In this document: positions 32,160-41,727 of the stretch, piece by piece | Layout: every line of letters begins with the position of its first letter | Position numbering within the stretch: the first letter of the stretch is position 1 | Assembly (NCBI GenBank): GCA_030426845.1 | Contig: JAUHXR010000041.1 | Coordinates: forward strand, 1-41,727 | Source: Polyangia bacterium | Lineage (GTDB): Bacteria > Myxococcota_A > Polyangia > Polyangiales > Sandaracinaceae | Direction: 5' to 3' | DNA length: 41,727 nt | Program-made: the position numbers and the translations under genes | The notes under the pieces: model-generated | What the model was told of the DNA's origin: nothing | Databases searched by the model: none | What the model saw: the letters and a program-made list of their open reading frames with translations, nothing else

Positions 32160-32165
32160 AGTGTA
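32160..32165 (-). promoter_or_regulatory. Putative leaderless -10 element (TACACT)
   Basis: TACACT on the reverse strand ends 7 nt before the GTG at 32152. There is no Shine-Dalgarno. Confidence 0.45.
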
Positions 32166-32228
32166 CCCCTGAGCGCCCCGGACGTTTCACTCTCTGTCCG
32201 TTCGTGCTCCCGGATCGACCCGTGAGCC

Positions 32229-32257
32229 TTGACCCGCGGCGAGGATTCGCGGATAAA
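32229..32257 (+). promoter_or_regulatory. Putative sigma-70-type promoter of the 32371 gene
   Basis: TTGACC (32229-32234), 17-bp spacer, GATAAA (32252-32257), about 113 bp before the GTG at 32371. It lies within the 218-bp divergent region between the kinase and this gene. Good -35, moderate -10. Confidence 0.45.
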
Positions 32258-32370
32258 CCGGCGCGATCGACGCGCTCGAGGTCCCCCCCTTGACGTCGCG
32301 GAGAGTGACCCTACGGCCCGCGCCGATCCCCGCACGAGCGTGGAGCGGGGCGAGCTCCGGCAGAGAAGCA

Positions 32371-32859
32371 GTGCCCGAACGGGACACGGACAGAGGATGG
32401 CCGAGGTGGTTGTGGTGGCTGGGGATCGTGGTGGTGCTGGGCGGCGCGTTCTTCGCGCTGCGTGGCCTGCTGGGATCGCCGGACGACACGATCGGACCGA
32501 TCCGTGGGCTCCGCCTGGGCTACGCGACCTCGATGGCGCGCGCGCGCTTCACGCCGGCGGCCCCGGGCCGGTTCCGCAGCGAGGCGATGGACGAGGACCT
32601 CGCGCTGATCTGGACGCCGTCCTCGCCCGACGCGCCGGTGCGCGGCGCCCGGATGGAGTTTCATCTGGGCCTTCTCGTGGCCGTCCGGCTGACCCTAGCC
32701 CCCGATCAACCCGAGGCCGAGGGGCCGCCGCTGGCGATCTCCGAAGCCTCCGTCCTGGCCCGCGATCGGGTCGAGGGCGGGGTGGAGCTCACGTGGCTCG
32801 CCCGGACCTGTCCGACCCACGCAGACGAGGTAGCGCGGCGCATCTCACAGCGCCGCTGA
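32371..32859 (+). CDS. Small single-span membrane protein, unknown
   Basis: 162 residues from the GTG at 32371, preferred because a GAGAAG precedes it and the protein then starts just before its membrane span; the frame is open further upstream (TTG at 32290). Residues about 13-29 ('LWWLGIVVVLGGAFFAL') form one membrane segment with the rest outside. The exterior domain has beta-strand-like segments ('GRFRSEAMDEDLALIW', 'ARMEFHLGLLVAVRLTL') and two features near the end, 'WLARTCPTH' and an Arg-rich tail. No family is recognised. It is divergent from the kinase and lies 138 bp before actA. Confidence 0.6.
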   Translation: MPERDTDRGWPRWLWWLGIVVVLGGAFFALRGLLGSPDDTIGPIRGLRLGYATSMARARFTPAAPGRFRSEAMDEDLALIWTPSSPDAPVRGARMEFHLGLLVAVRLTLAPDQPEAEGPPLAISEASVLARDRVEGGVELTWLARTCPTHADEVARRISQRR

Positions 32860-32913
32860 GCCGGGTGGAGTAAGGCCCGTCTCGGTGCCCGTGCTCGGGG
32901 GGCCTCATCGTGG

Positions 32914-32942
32914 TTGTCCCCCGGACCCCTTGCCCGTATATA
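32914..32942 (+). promoter_or_regulatory. Putative promoter of the act operon
   Basis: TTGTCC (32914-32919), 17-bp spacer, TATATA (32937-32942), about 55 bp before the ATG of actA at 32998. It is the most AT-rich patch in the region. Confidence 0.55.
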
Positions 32943-32997
32943 GCGCCCGCCTCGCCTCCCCGGCGGGGCCCCGATCGAAGCCCTGAACGAGCGAAAC

Positions 32998-33641
32998 ATG
33001 CAGATATTTCCCAAGCCGCTCAACTTCCTCCCGCTGGTCGCCGCCCTCGGCGTCGCGGCGGGCGGCGGAGTGGTGACGTTCGTCTTCGTGTACTACTTCT
33101 CCCCCTCCAACCTGCAGGTCGGCTACGCGCCGGAGCAGCCGGTGCCCTACAGCCACCGACTCCACGCGGGGCAGCTCGGCATGGACTGCCGCTACTGCCA
33201 CGCGAACGTCGAGCGCTCGGGTGAGGCGATGGTCCCGCCGACCCAGACCTGCATGGGCTGTCACTCGCAGGTCCGGACCGAGTCCGCGCGCCTCGCGCCG
33301 GTGCGCGAGAGCTGGGAGACGGGGATGCCGGTCGAGTGGGTCCGGGTGCACAACATCCCCGACCACGCCTACTTCGACCACAGCGTGCACCTCGCGGCCG
33401 GCGTCGGCTGCGTGAGCTGCCACGGGCGGGTCGATCGCATGGAGGTGGTGACGGTGCAGGAGCCGCTCTCGATGGGCTGGTGCCTCGATTGCCACCGCAA
33501 CCCGGATGACCACATCCGGCCGATCTCCCGGATCACCGACATGGCCTGGACGAGCGAGGACGCGACCGAGGCCGAGCGCCGCCAGATGGCGGGCCTGCTC
33601 GCGCGCGCCGTCCCGCCGGAGAACTGCTCGGGGTGCCACCG

Positions 33642-33645
<4 letters not shown>
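32998..33645 (+). CDS. actA: Alternative complex III subunit ActA, pentaheme cytochrome c
   Basis: 215 residues. One N-terminal signal-anchor span (about 10-33) holds a periplasmic domain with five CxxCH heme sites: CRYCH (64-68), CMGCH (85-89), CVSCH (138-142), CLDCH (162-166) and CSGCH (210-214). Five hemes match ActA, the electron exit subunit of alternative complex III. This complex oxidises menaquinol or ubiquinol and delivers electrons to an acceptor such as cytochrome c or an oxidase. Many spare His residues (for example 'VHNIPDHAYFDHSVH') can serve as sixth ligands. The stop overlaps the actB start (ATGA). It heads the operon, with a good promoter 55 bp upstream. Confidence 0.95.
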
Positions 33646-36760
<3,115 letters not shown>

Positions 36761-36761
<1 letters not shown>

Positions 36762-38212
36762 TGGCTCACTACAAGCCCATCCTCGACGAGACGCCGCTCG
36801 TCTCCGAAGGCACCTCGTTCAAGGAGATCACCGAGATCGTCTCCCGGGTGACCGAGCAGAAGGCGCCCCGGCTCTGGTGGATCCTCTTCGTGCTCAGCGT
36901 CAGCGGGACGGGGATCCTCGGCGGCACGATCGGCTACCTGCTCTGGACCGGCATCGGCGTCTGGGGGAACAACTCCCCGGTCGCGTGGGCCTGGGACATC
37001 ACCAACTTCGTGTGGTGGATCGGCATCGGCCACGCGGGGACGCTGATCAGCGCAGTCCTCTACCTCTTCCGCCAGTACTGGCGGACGGCGATCAACCGCT
37101 TCTCCGAGGCGATGACGATCTTCGCCGTCATCTGCGCGCTCCTGTTCCCGACCATCCACACCGGTCGGCCCTGGTTCATCTACTACCCGCTCCCGATCCC
37201 GAACCAGATGAACATGTGGCCGAACTTCAAGAGCCCGCTGCTGTGGGACGTGTTCGCGGTGAGCACGTACTTCACGGTGTCGCTGCTCTTCTGGTACGTC
37301 GGCCTCGTCCCGGACTTCGCGACCCTGCGCGACCGCGCGAAGAACAAGATCCGCAAGTGGATCTACGGCTTCGTCGCCCTCGGCTGGCGCGGCAGCAACC
37401 GGCACTGGAGCAACTACGAGCGCGCCTACCTCATCCTCGCCGCGCTCAGCACCCCGCTCGTCCTCTCGGTGCACTCGGTCGTTAGCTTCGACTTCGCGAC
37501 CAGCGTCGAGCCGGGCTGGCACACGACCATCTTCCCGCCGTACTTCGTCGCCGGCGCCGTGTTCAGCGGCTTCGCGATGGTCATGACGCTCCTGCTCATC
37601 GCGCGGACCGTCTACGGCATGCACGACCTCGTGCGCATCCGGCACCTCGAGCTGATGAACAAGATCATGCTCACGACGGGGACGCTGGTCGGCTACGCGT
37701 ACGGCATGGAGTTCCTGATCGCCTGGTACTCCGGCAACCCGTACGAGAAGTACGTGTTCATCAACCGCGCCACCGGCGACTACTGGTGGGCGTACTGGTC
37801 GATGATCAGCTGCAACGTCATCAGCCCGCAGCTCTTCTGGTTCAAGAAGATCCGGCGGAGCATCCCGGCGATGTTCGTCATCTCGATCGTCATCAACATC
37901 GGGATGTGGTTCGAGCGCTTCGTCATCATCGTGACGTCGCTGCACAACGACTACCTGCCGAGCGCGTGGGGCAACTTCACCCCGACGCTGTTCGACATCA
38001 CGACCTTCCTCGGCTCGCTCGGGCTGTTCTTCACCGCCTTCCTCCTCTTCCTCCGGTGGATGCCCATGATCGCCATCGCCGAGGTCAAGATGGTCATCCC
38101 CCAGGCCGACCCCCACCACCACCCGGAGGGGGACGACCACGGTCACGACCACGACGACGAGGACGAGGAAGACGGACACGCGGACCTCGAGCCGGCGCTG
38201 GCGGAGGAGTAG
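36761..38212 (+). CDS. actC: Alternative complex III subunit ActC, NrfD/PsrC-like quinol-binding membrane protein
   Basis: 483 residues with eight to ten membrane spans of the NrfD/PsrC type, for example '[25 protein letters not shown]' (partly quoted), the '[18 protein letters not shown]' helix, and '[19 protein letters not shown]', a periplasmic-side block typical of ActC. It holds the quinol oxidation site next to ActB. The family size and helix pattern are intact. The last 40 residues (about 443-483) form an unusual tail rich in His and Asp/Glu ('[17 protein letters not shown]'). The start overlaps the actB stop by one base, and actD follows after four bases. Confidence 0.95.
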
Positions 38213-38216
38213 GACG

Positions 38217-38813
38217 ATGGCCGCTTCGAAGAAGAAGACGAAGAAGTCTCACACGCCCGCGACCGACGCGGACGGGCGCCCGCTCCTGTACCTCGCGGAG
38301 TACGACACCCCGGCCGACGTCATGCACGCGGCCGAGAAGGTGCGCGACGCGGGCTACTCGCGCTGGGACGTCCACACCCCGTTCCCCGTCCACGGCATGG
38401 ACCGCGCGATGGGGATGCCCGACTCGAAGGTCGGCTGGATCGTCCTCGCGATGGGCCTCACCGGCTGCACCACCGCGTTCCTCCTGATGTGGTGGACGAA
38501 CGGCATCGACTACGAGCTGGTCATCGGCGGCAAGCCGGGCTTCTCCATCCCGTCGATGATCCCGGTCATGTTCGAGCTGACCATCCTGCTCAGCGCGTTC
38601 GGCGCGGTGTTCGGGATGTTCGGCCTGAACCAGCTCCCCAGGCACTGGCACCCGGTGTTCTTCTCGGACCGGTTCGACCGCTGCTCGGACGACAAGTTCT
38701 TCATCTCCATCGAGGCCGCGGACCCCGAGTTCGACCTCGCCGACACCCGCTCGCTGCTCGAGGACACGCACCCGACGAACATCGAGCTCATCCAGGAGGA
38801 GGTGGCCCAATGA
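38217..38813 (+). CDS. actD: Alternative complex III subunit ActD
   Basis: 198 residues. The N-terminus is Lys-rich ('SKKKTKKSH'), followed by a soluble domain beginning 'YLAEYDTPADVMHAAEKVRDAGY' (partly quoted). Two membrane spans come next ('VGWIVLAMGLTGCTTAFLL' and 'MIPVMFELTILLSAFGAVF'), joined by a short loop, and a short C-terminal domain. This two-span layout with DUF3341-type N-terminal region is ActD, a structural subunit of the complex. A ribosome site (GAGGAG) precedes the ATG. Its stop overlaps the actE start (ATGA). Confidence 0.93.
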   Translation: MAASKKKTKKSHTPATDADGRPLLYLAEYDTPADVMHAAEKVRDAGYSRWDVHTPFPVHGMDRAMGMPDSKVGWIVLAMGLTGCTTAFLLMWWTNGIDYELVIGGKPGFSIPSMIPVMFELTILLSAFGAVFGMFGLNQLPRHWHPVFFSDRFDRCSDDKFFISIEAADPEFDLADTRSLLEDTHPTNIELIQEEVAQ

Positions 38814-39463
38814 GCGCCGCCGACACGCTCCCCCGCCCCGCGTGGGGCGCGCCCGCGCTGGCGGTGATGGCCCTGGCCATGATCGCGGGCTGTCAGGGCC
38901 AGACCTCGGCCGAGCCGCCGATCGTCCCCGTGCGGAACATGCACGAGCTGCCGCGCTACGACGCGCAGGAGGCGAGCCCCTACTTCGCCGACGGCCGCGC
39001 GATGCGCCCCCCGGTCCCGCACACCATCGCGCGGGAGATGGAGGTCGACGAGGCGATCGACACCGGCGTCGACGTCGAGGGCGACTACGTGCTCAGCATC
39101 CCCGAGGCGGTCGTCGCTCGGGCGGGCGGGCTCGAGGACCTCACTCGGCGCGGCCACGAGCGCTACGACGTCTACTGCGTGCCCTGCCACGGCGGGCTCG
39201 GCGACGGCAACGGCATGGTCCCCGAGGTGTCGGGGGTCGGCACGATCCGGCCGCCCACCTTCCACGACGACCGCCTGCGCCACGCGCCGGACGGCCAGAT
39301 CTACGCGACCATCCGCAACGGCATCCGGAACATGCCGGCCTACGCCCACAACGTCCCGGTCCATGATCGCTGGGCGATCGTGGCCTACGTCCGCGCCCTC
39401 CAGGTGAACCAGGCGGACGGTCGCACGGCGGCGCTCGAGCCCCAGACGGGAGCTGGACGATGA
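38810..39463 (+). CDS. actE: Alternative complex III subunit ActE, monoheme cytochrome c lipoprotein
   Basis: 217 residues. The signal peptide ends in a lipobox IAGC (Cys28), so it is membrane-anchored by lipid on the periplasmic side. One heme site CVPCH is at 123-127, with Met175 in 'RNMPAYAH' as the likely sixth ligand, typical of class I cytochromes. The N-terminal extension 'MHELPRYDAQEASPYFADGRAMRPPVP', partly quoted, is a hallmark of ActE, which wraps around other subunits. It is an electron-transfer subunit of the complex. Start and stop overlap neighbours by four bases (ATGA). Confidence 0.94.
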   Translation: MSAADTLPRPAWGAPALAVMALAMIAGCQGQTSAEPPIVPVRNMHELPRYDAQEASPYFADGRAMRPPVPHTIAREMEVDEAIDTGVDVEGDYVLSIPEAVVARAGGLEDLTRRGHERYDVYCVPCHGGLGDGNGMVPEVSGVGTIRPPTFHDDRLRHAPDGQIYATIRNGIRNMPAYAHNVPVHDRWAIVAYVRALQVNQADGRTAALEPQTGAGR

Positions 39464-40968
39464 GCAAGCCCAAGAAGAAGTCGGCCGCGAAGGGCGAGTC
39501 GCCCAAGGCCAGCAAGAAGAAGGCGGAGGCCAAGAGCCCCACCTATCGCATCCCCGCAGACAGCCCCTGGGCCAACGCGTGGAAGGTCGCCGCGGCCTTC
39601 GGCGGCATCGGCCTGGTCGCCTCGATCTTCGGGATGACCAGCGACCCGGACCGCTTCGCCTACAGCTGGCTGTTCGCGTTCATGACCTTCCTGGCGGTCG
39701 GGCTCGGCGCGCTCTTCTTCGTGCTCGCCCAGCACCTCACGGGCGCCGGCTGGGGCGTCACGCTCCGGCGCGTCAGCGAGTTCCTGATGAGCGGCCTGCC
39801 GGTGTTCGCGCTGCTCTTCGTCCCGGTGTTCTTCAACATGGACCGCCTCTACCCGTGGCTCGAGCACGGCGAGCACGGCGAGGCCCACGAGGAGGAGCAC
39901 GGCGACGGCGAGCACGGTGATGGCGAGCACGGGGACGAGCACGGCGAAGAGGCCGAGCACGGCAGCTGGCTCGGCCTCGGCGACGGTACCGCTCAGGCGC
40001 AGGACCCGCGCGACCCCTGGGACATGCACCCGGACGAGGTCGCCGCCCAGGCCGCGGAGCACGGCGCCGAGGAGCACGGCGAGCACCACGACCCCGAGCA
40101 CCAGCTCCACGGCGAGATCCTCGAGTCGAAGAACTGGTTCCTGAGCCGGGGCTTCTTCCTCGTCCGGATGGCGCTCTACTTCGCCCTCTGGATCGCGATG
40201 TTCTGGTTCTACTTCTCCAACTCCACCCGCCAGGACAAGGAGAAGGGGAAGCTCGCGATCACCAAGCGGATGGAGCTGCTCGCGCCCGTCTGCACCATCC
40301 TCTTCGGCGTCACGCTGACCGGAGCGGCCATCGACTGGACCATGTCGATGGAGCCGAGCTGGTACTCGACCATCTTCGGGGTCCAGTACTTCGCGGTGAG
40401 CGCGGTGATCGCCCACGCGGTCATCATCCTCATCACGATGGGGCTGCGCCGCTCGGGCCTCATCGGCAACGCGGTGCACGTCGAGCACTTCCACGACATC
40501 GGGAAGCTGCTCCACGGCTTCATCATCTTCTGGGCCTACATCAGCTTCAGCCAGTTCATGCTGATCTGGTACGCGGGCATCCCCGAGGAGTCGACCTACT
40601 ACCACCTGCGCTGGTGGGGCGGCGGCGGCTTCCTGAACCTCAGCGTGATCATGATCCTCGCCGGGTTCATCGTGCCCTTCTTCATCCTGATGTCGCGCAA
40701 CGCGAAGCGGAACCTGCCGGTGCTGACCTTCGGCGCCGCCTGGGTCGCCGTGATGCACATCGTCCAGTGCTACTGGCTCTACATGCCCTACGCGGAGCAG
40801 ACCGGGCTCGTGGCTACCTCGCTGCGCCTGCACTGGCTCGACATCGCGTCGCTGCTCGCGGTGGGCGGCATCTACCTCGCGGTCGTGTTCTGGAACATGA
40901 CCCGCTACCCGCTGATCCCGGTGGGCGACCCGCGCGTGGAGCGGGCGCTGCACCACGAGGTCGTCTGA
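39460..40968 (+). CDS. actF: Alternative complex III subunit ActF with His/Glu/Asp-rich loop
   Basis: 502 residues, longer than the roughly 400-430 usual for ActF. It starts with a Lys-rich cytoplasmic tail (1-27), then about ten spans of the ActF/NrfD-like group, with blocks 'GAAIDWTMSMEPSWYSTIFG' (partly quoted) and 'LLHGFIIFWAYISFSQFML'. Residues about 136-217, after the third predicted span, form a charged loop with about 15 His plus many Glu/Asp in HGE/HGD repeats. ActF supports proton or quinone handling in the complex. It overlaps the actE stop and is followed after 13 bases by a small single-span protein gene with its own GAGGAGG site. Confidence 0.93.
   Translation: MSKPKKKSAAKGESPKASKKKAEAKSPTYRIPADSPWANAWKVAAAFGGIGLVASIFGMTSDPDRFAYSWLFAFMTFLAVGLGALFFVLAQHLTGAGWGVTLRRVSEFLMSGLPVFALLFVPVFFNMDRLYPWLEHGEHGEAHEEEHGDGEHGDGEHGDEHGEEAEHGSWLGLGDGTAQAQDPRDPWDMHPDEVAAQAAEHGAEEHGEHHDPEHQLHGEILESKNWFLSRGFFLVRMALYFALWIAMFWFYFSNSTRQDKEKGKLAITKRMELLAPVCTILFGVTLTGAAIDWTMSMEPSWYSTIFGVQYFAVSAVIAHAVIILITMGLRRSGLIGNAVHVEHFHDIGKLLHGFIIFWAYISFSQFMLIWYAGIPEESTYYHLRWWGGGGFLNLSVIMILAGFIVPFFILMSRNAKRNLPVLTFGAAWVAVMHIVQCYWLYMPYAEQTGLVATSLRLHWLDIASLLAVGGIYLAVVFWNMTRYPLIPVGDPRVERALHHEVV
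39865..40110 (+). repeat. Low-complexity His/Glu/Asp-coding repeat in actF
   Basis: The DNA repeats the theme gagcacggcgac with variation and codes for about 15 His in 82 residues. It forms a loop between predicted spans of ActF and is absent from the ordinary layout of the family as I know it. Confidence 0.7.
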
Positions 40969-40981
40969 GGAGGCACCTGCG

Positions 40982-41440
40982 ATGGCCGAACCGAAGCCCG
41001 AGTACGGACCCCCGAGGAACGGGATCATCTTCTTCTTCGTCGTGCTGTCAGTTCTGACGCTGGCGTCGTTGAAGCCCGCCTTCGACTCCTACTACGACAG
41101 CATGCACACGGGCGCGGTCCAGGACCGGCTCGAGACCTACAGCGACCTCGGCGACGTGGACGCGGCCCGCGCCCGCTGGGCGAGCTCGCTGCGCGGCATC
41201 GACCAGAGCATCACCGACTTCGCCGAGGGCCGGCCCGGGCTGGTCCGTCCGCAGGCGGGGGCGGAGATGAACCTTGACCCGCTGGTCGGGTGGAACCAGC
41301 TCCCTCAGGCCGTGCCGGATCGCGCCCAGCCGGAGCCGGAGCCCGAGGTGATCGAGGACGAGACGCTCTCGCCCGACGCGATCGACGCGCTCGAGGAGCT
41401 CGCTCCGACCGGCGAGCCCGACGAGGCCCCCGCCGAGTGA
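40982..41440 (+). CDS. Single-span membrane protein in the act operon, unknown
   Basis: 152 residues. The ATG at 40982 follows a GAGGAGG site. Residues about 14-30 form one membrane span, and the rest faces the periplasm: 'KPAFDSYYDSMHTGAVQDRLETY' (partly quoted), a helical part, then a Pro/Glu-rich acidic tail. There is no heme, copper or FeS motif and no Cys. Its place between actF and a SCO gene suggests a role in assembly or stability of alternative complex III or the linked oxidase; that is inference. It is not clearly ActG or ActH as known in Rhodothermus. Confidence 0.75.
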   Translation: MAEPKPEYGPPRNGIIFFFVVLSVLTLASLKPAFDSYYDSMHTGAVQDRLETYSDLGDVDAARARWASSLRGIDQSITDFAEGRPGLVRPQAGAEMNLDPLVGWNQLPQAVPDRAQPEPEPEVIEDETLSPDAIDALEELAPTGEPDEAPAE

Positions 41441-41450
41441 GACCCGGCCC

Positions 41451-41727
41451 ATGACCTGTCCCCGCCGCACCGCGCTCACCCTGACGCTCGCCGCCCTCGT
41501 GGCCGGCGTGGTGTTTGGCGTGGGCGCGCGCGCTGGGGCTCAGGTCAGCCCGGACGCGCCCCCCGGGCTCGAGAACGTGGGCGTGGACGAGCACCTCGAG
41601 CAGGCCATCCCGATGGACCTCGTGTTCCGCAACCACCTCGGCGAGCGCGTCCGGCTCGGCGACCTCGTGACGGCCGATCGCCCGGTGGTGCTGAACCTCG
41701 TCTATCACTCGTGCCCGTCGTTCTGCT
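41451..41727 (+). CDS. SCO-family copper chaperone (N-terminal part, cut by window edge)
   Basis: 92 codons to the window edge. The signal peptide (about 1-30, ending 'ARAGAQ') is followed by 'SPDAPPGLENVGVDEHLEQA', partly quoted, and a thioredoxin-like strand 'DRPVVLNLVYHSCPSFC'. The CxxxC pair (Cys88, Cys92) is the copper-binding site of SCO proteins; the later His ligand lies beyond the edge. SCO proteins deliver copper to the CuA centre of cytochrome c oxidase subunit II. Placed just after the act genes, it points to oxidase genes downstream and a combined quinol-to-oxygen branch. The start is 10 bases after the upstream stop. Confidence 0.9.
   Translation, partial: MTCPRRTALTLTLAALVAGVVFGVGARAGAQVSPDAPPGLENVGVDEHLEQAIPMDLVFRNHLGERVRLGDLVTADRPVVLNLVYHSCPSFC

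Overview
The window is very GC-rich (above 70% by eye) and carries several hallmarks of a predatory or social myxobacterium (Myxococcota; a Polyangiales/Sandaracinaceae-like genome is my best guess). These are a secreted protein with Myxococcus-type cysteine-rich repeats and a MYXO-CTERM-like tail, a Ser/Thr kinase with a DUF4388-like tail, lipoproteins ending in DAG-rich linkers, and an alternative complex III operon. No rRNA, tRNA, CRISPR array, transposase or phage gene was seen. No gene-free stretch exceeds about 300 bases.

Layout. 1-537(-): N-terminal part of an isopenicillin-N-synthase-like 2-oxoglutarate/Fe(II) oxygenase. 579-6756(+): a translationally coupled trio of two large paralogous membrane proteins (GT-C-like N-terminal half, extracytoplasmic C-terminal half) and a SAM methyltransferase. 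6766-7614(-): YghU-type glutathione transferase. 7689-14343(+): a zinc-ribbon lipoprotein with Gly-Asp repeats, an FAD oxidoreductase coupled to a small protein, a GATase-like/beta-barrel fusion, a beta-helix MYXO-CTERM protein and a small DUF2378-like protein. 14410-15989(-): a proline-rich tail-anchored protein and a BtuF-like binding protein. 16298-18253(+): a kelch-repeat lipoprotein. 18364-24115(+): thiolase, a PEP-utilising-enzyme-like protein without its phosphohistidine domain, a lipoprotein, then hbd and crt. Thiolase, Hbd and Crt form a short-chain acyl-CoA module. 24117-25049(-) is a membrane protein and 25086-25472(+) is ridA. 25531-27066(-) is a Cys-rich lipoprotein.

27262-27483(-) holds a gene that ordinary gene calling would miss: a 73-residue SelW/Rdx-family selenoprotein whose CxxU motif uses an in-frame TGA, followed by a SECIS-like hairpin inside the coding sequence. 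It lies downstream of hisZ-purA (27623-30144, -), separated by a 92-bp element with 17-bp inverted ends. 30215-32152(-) is a Ser/Thr kinase, divergent from a small membrane protein (32371-32859, +).

32998-41727(+) is the respiratory operon actA-actB-actC-actD-actE-actF, then an unassigned single-span protein and the start of a SCO copper chaperone. The genes are mostly coupled by ATGA or TGATG overlaps. Alternative complex III oxidises quinol and passes electrons through its c-type hemes toward a terminal oxidase. The SCO gene suggests that cytochrome oxidase genes follow beyond the right edge. ActF has an unusual His/Glu/Asp-rich loop and ActC a His/Asp-rich tail.

A genome-style signal recurs. 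Many genes that lack a Shine-Dalgarno sequence have a TAnnnT hexamer ending exactly 6-7 nt before the start codon, as expected for leaderless transcripts.
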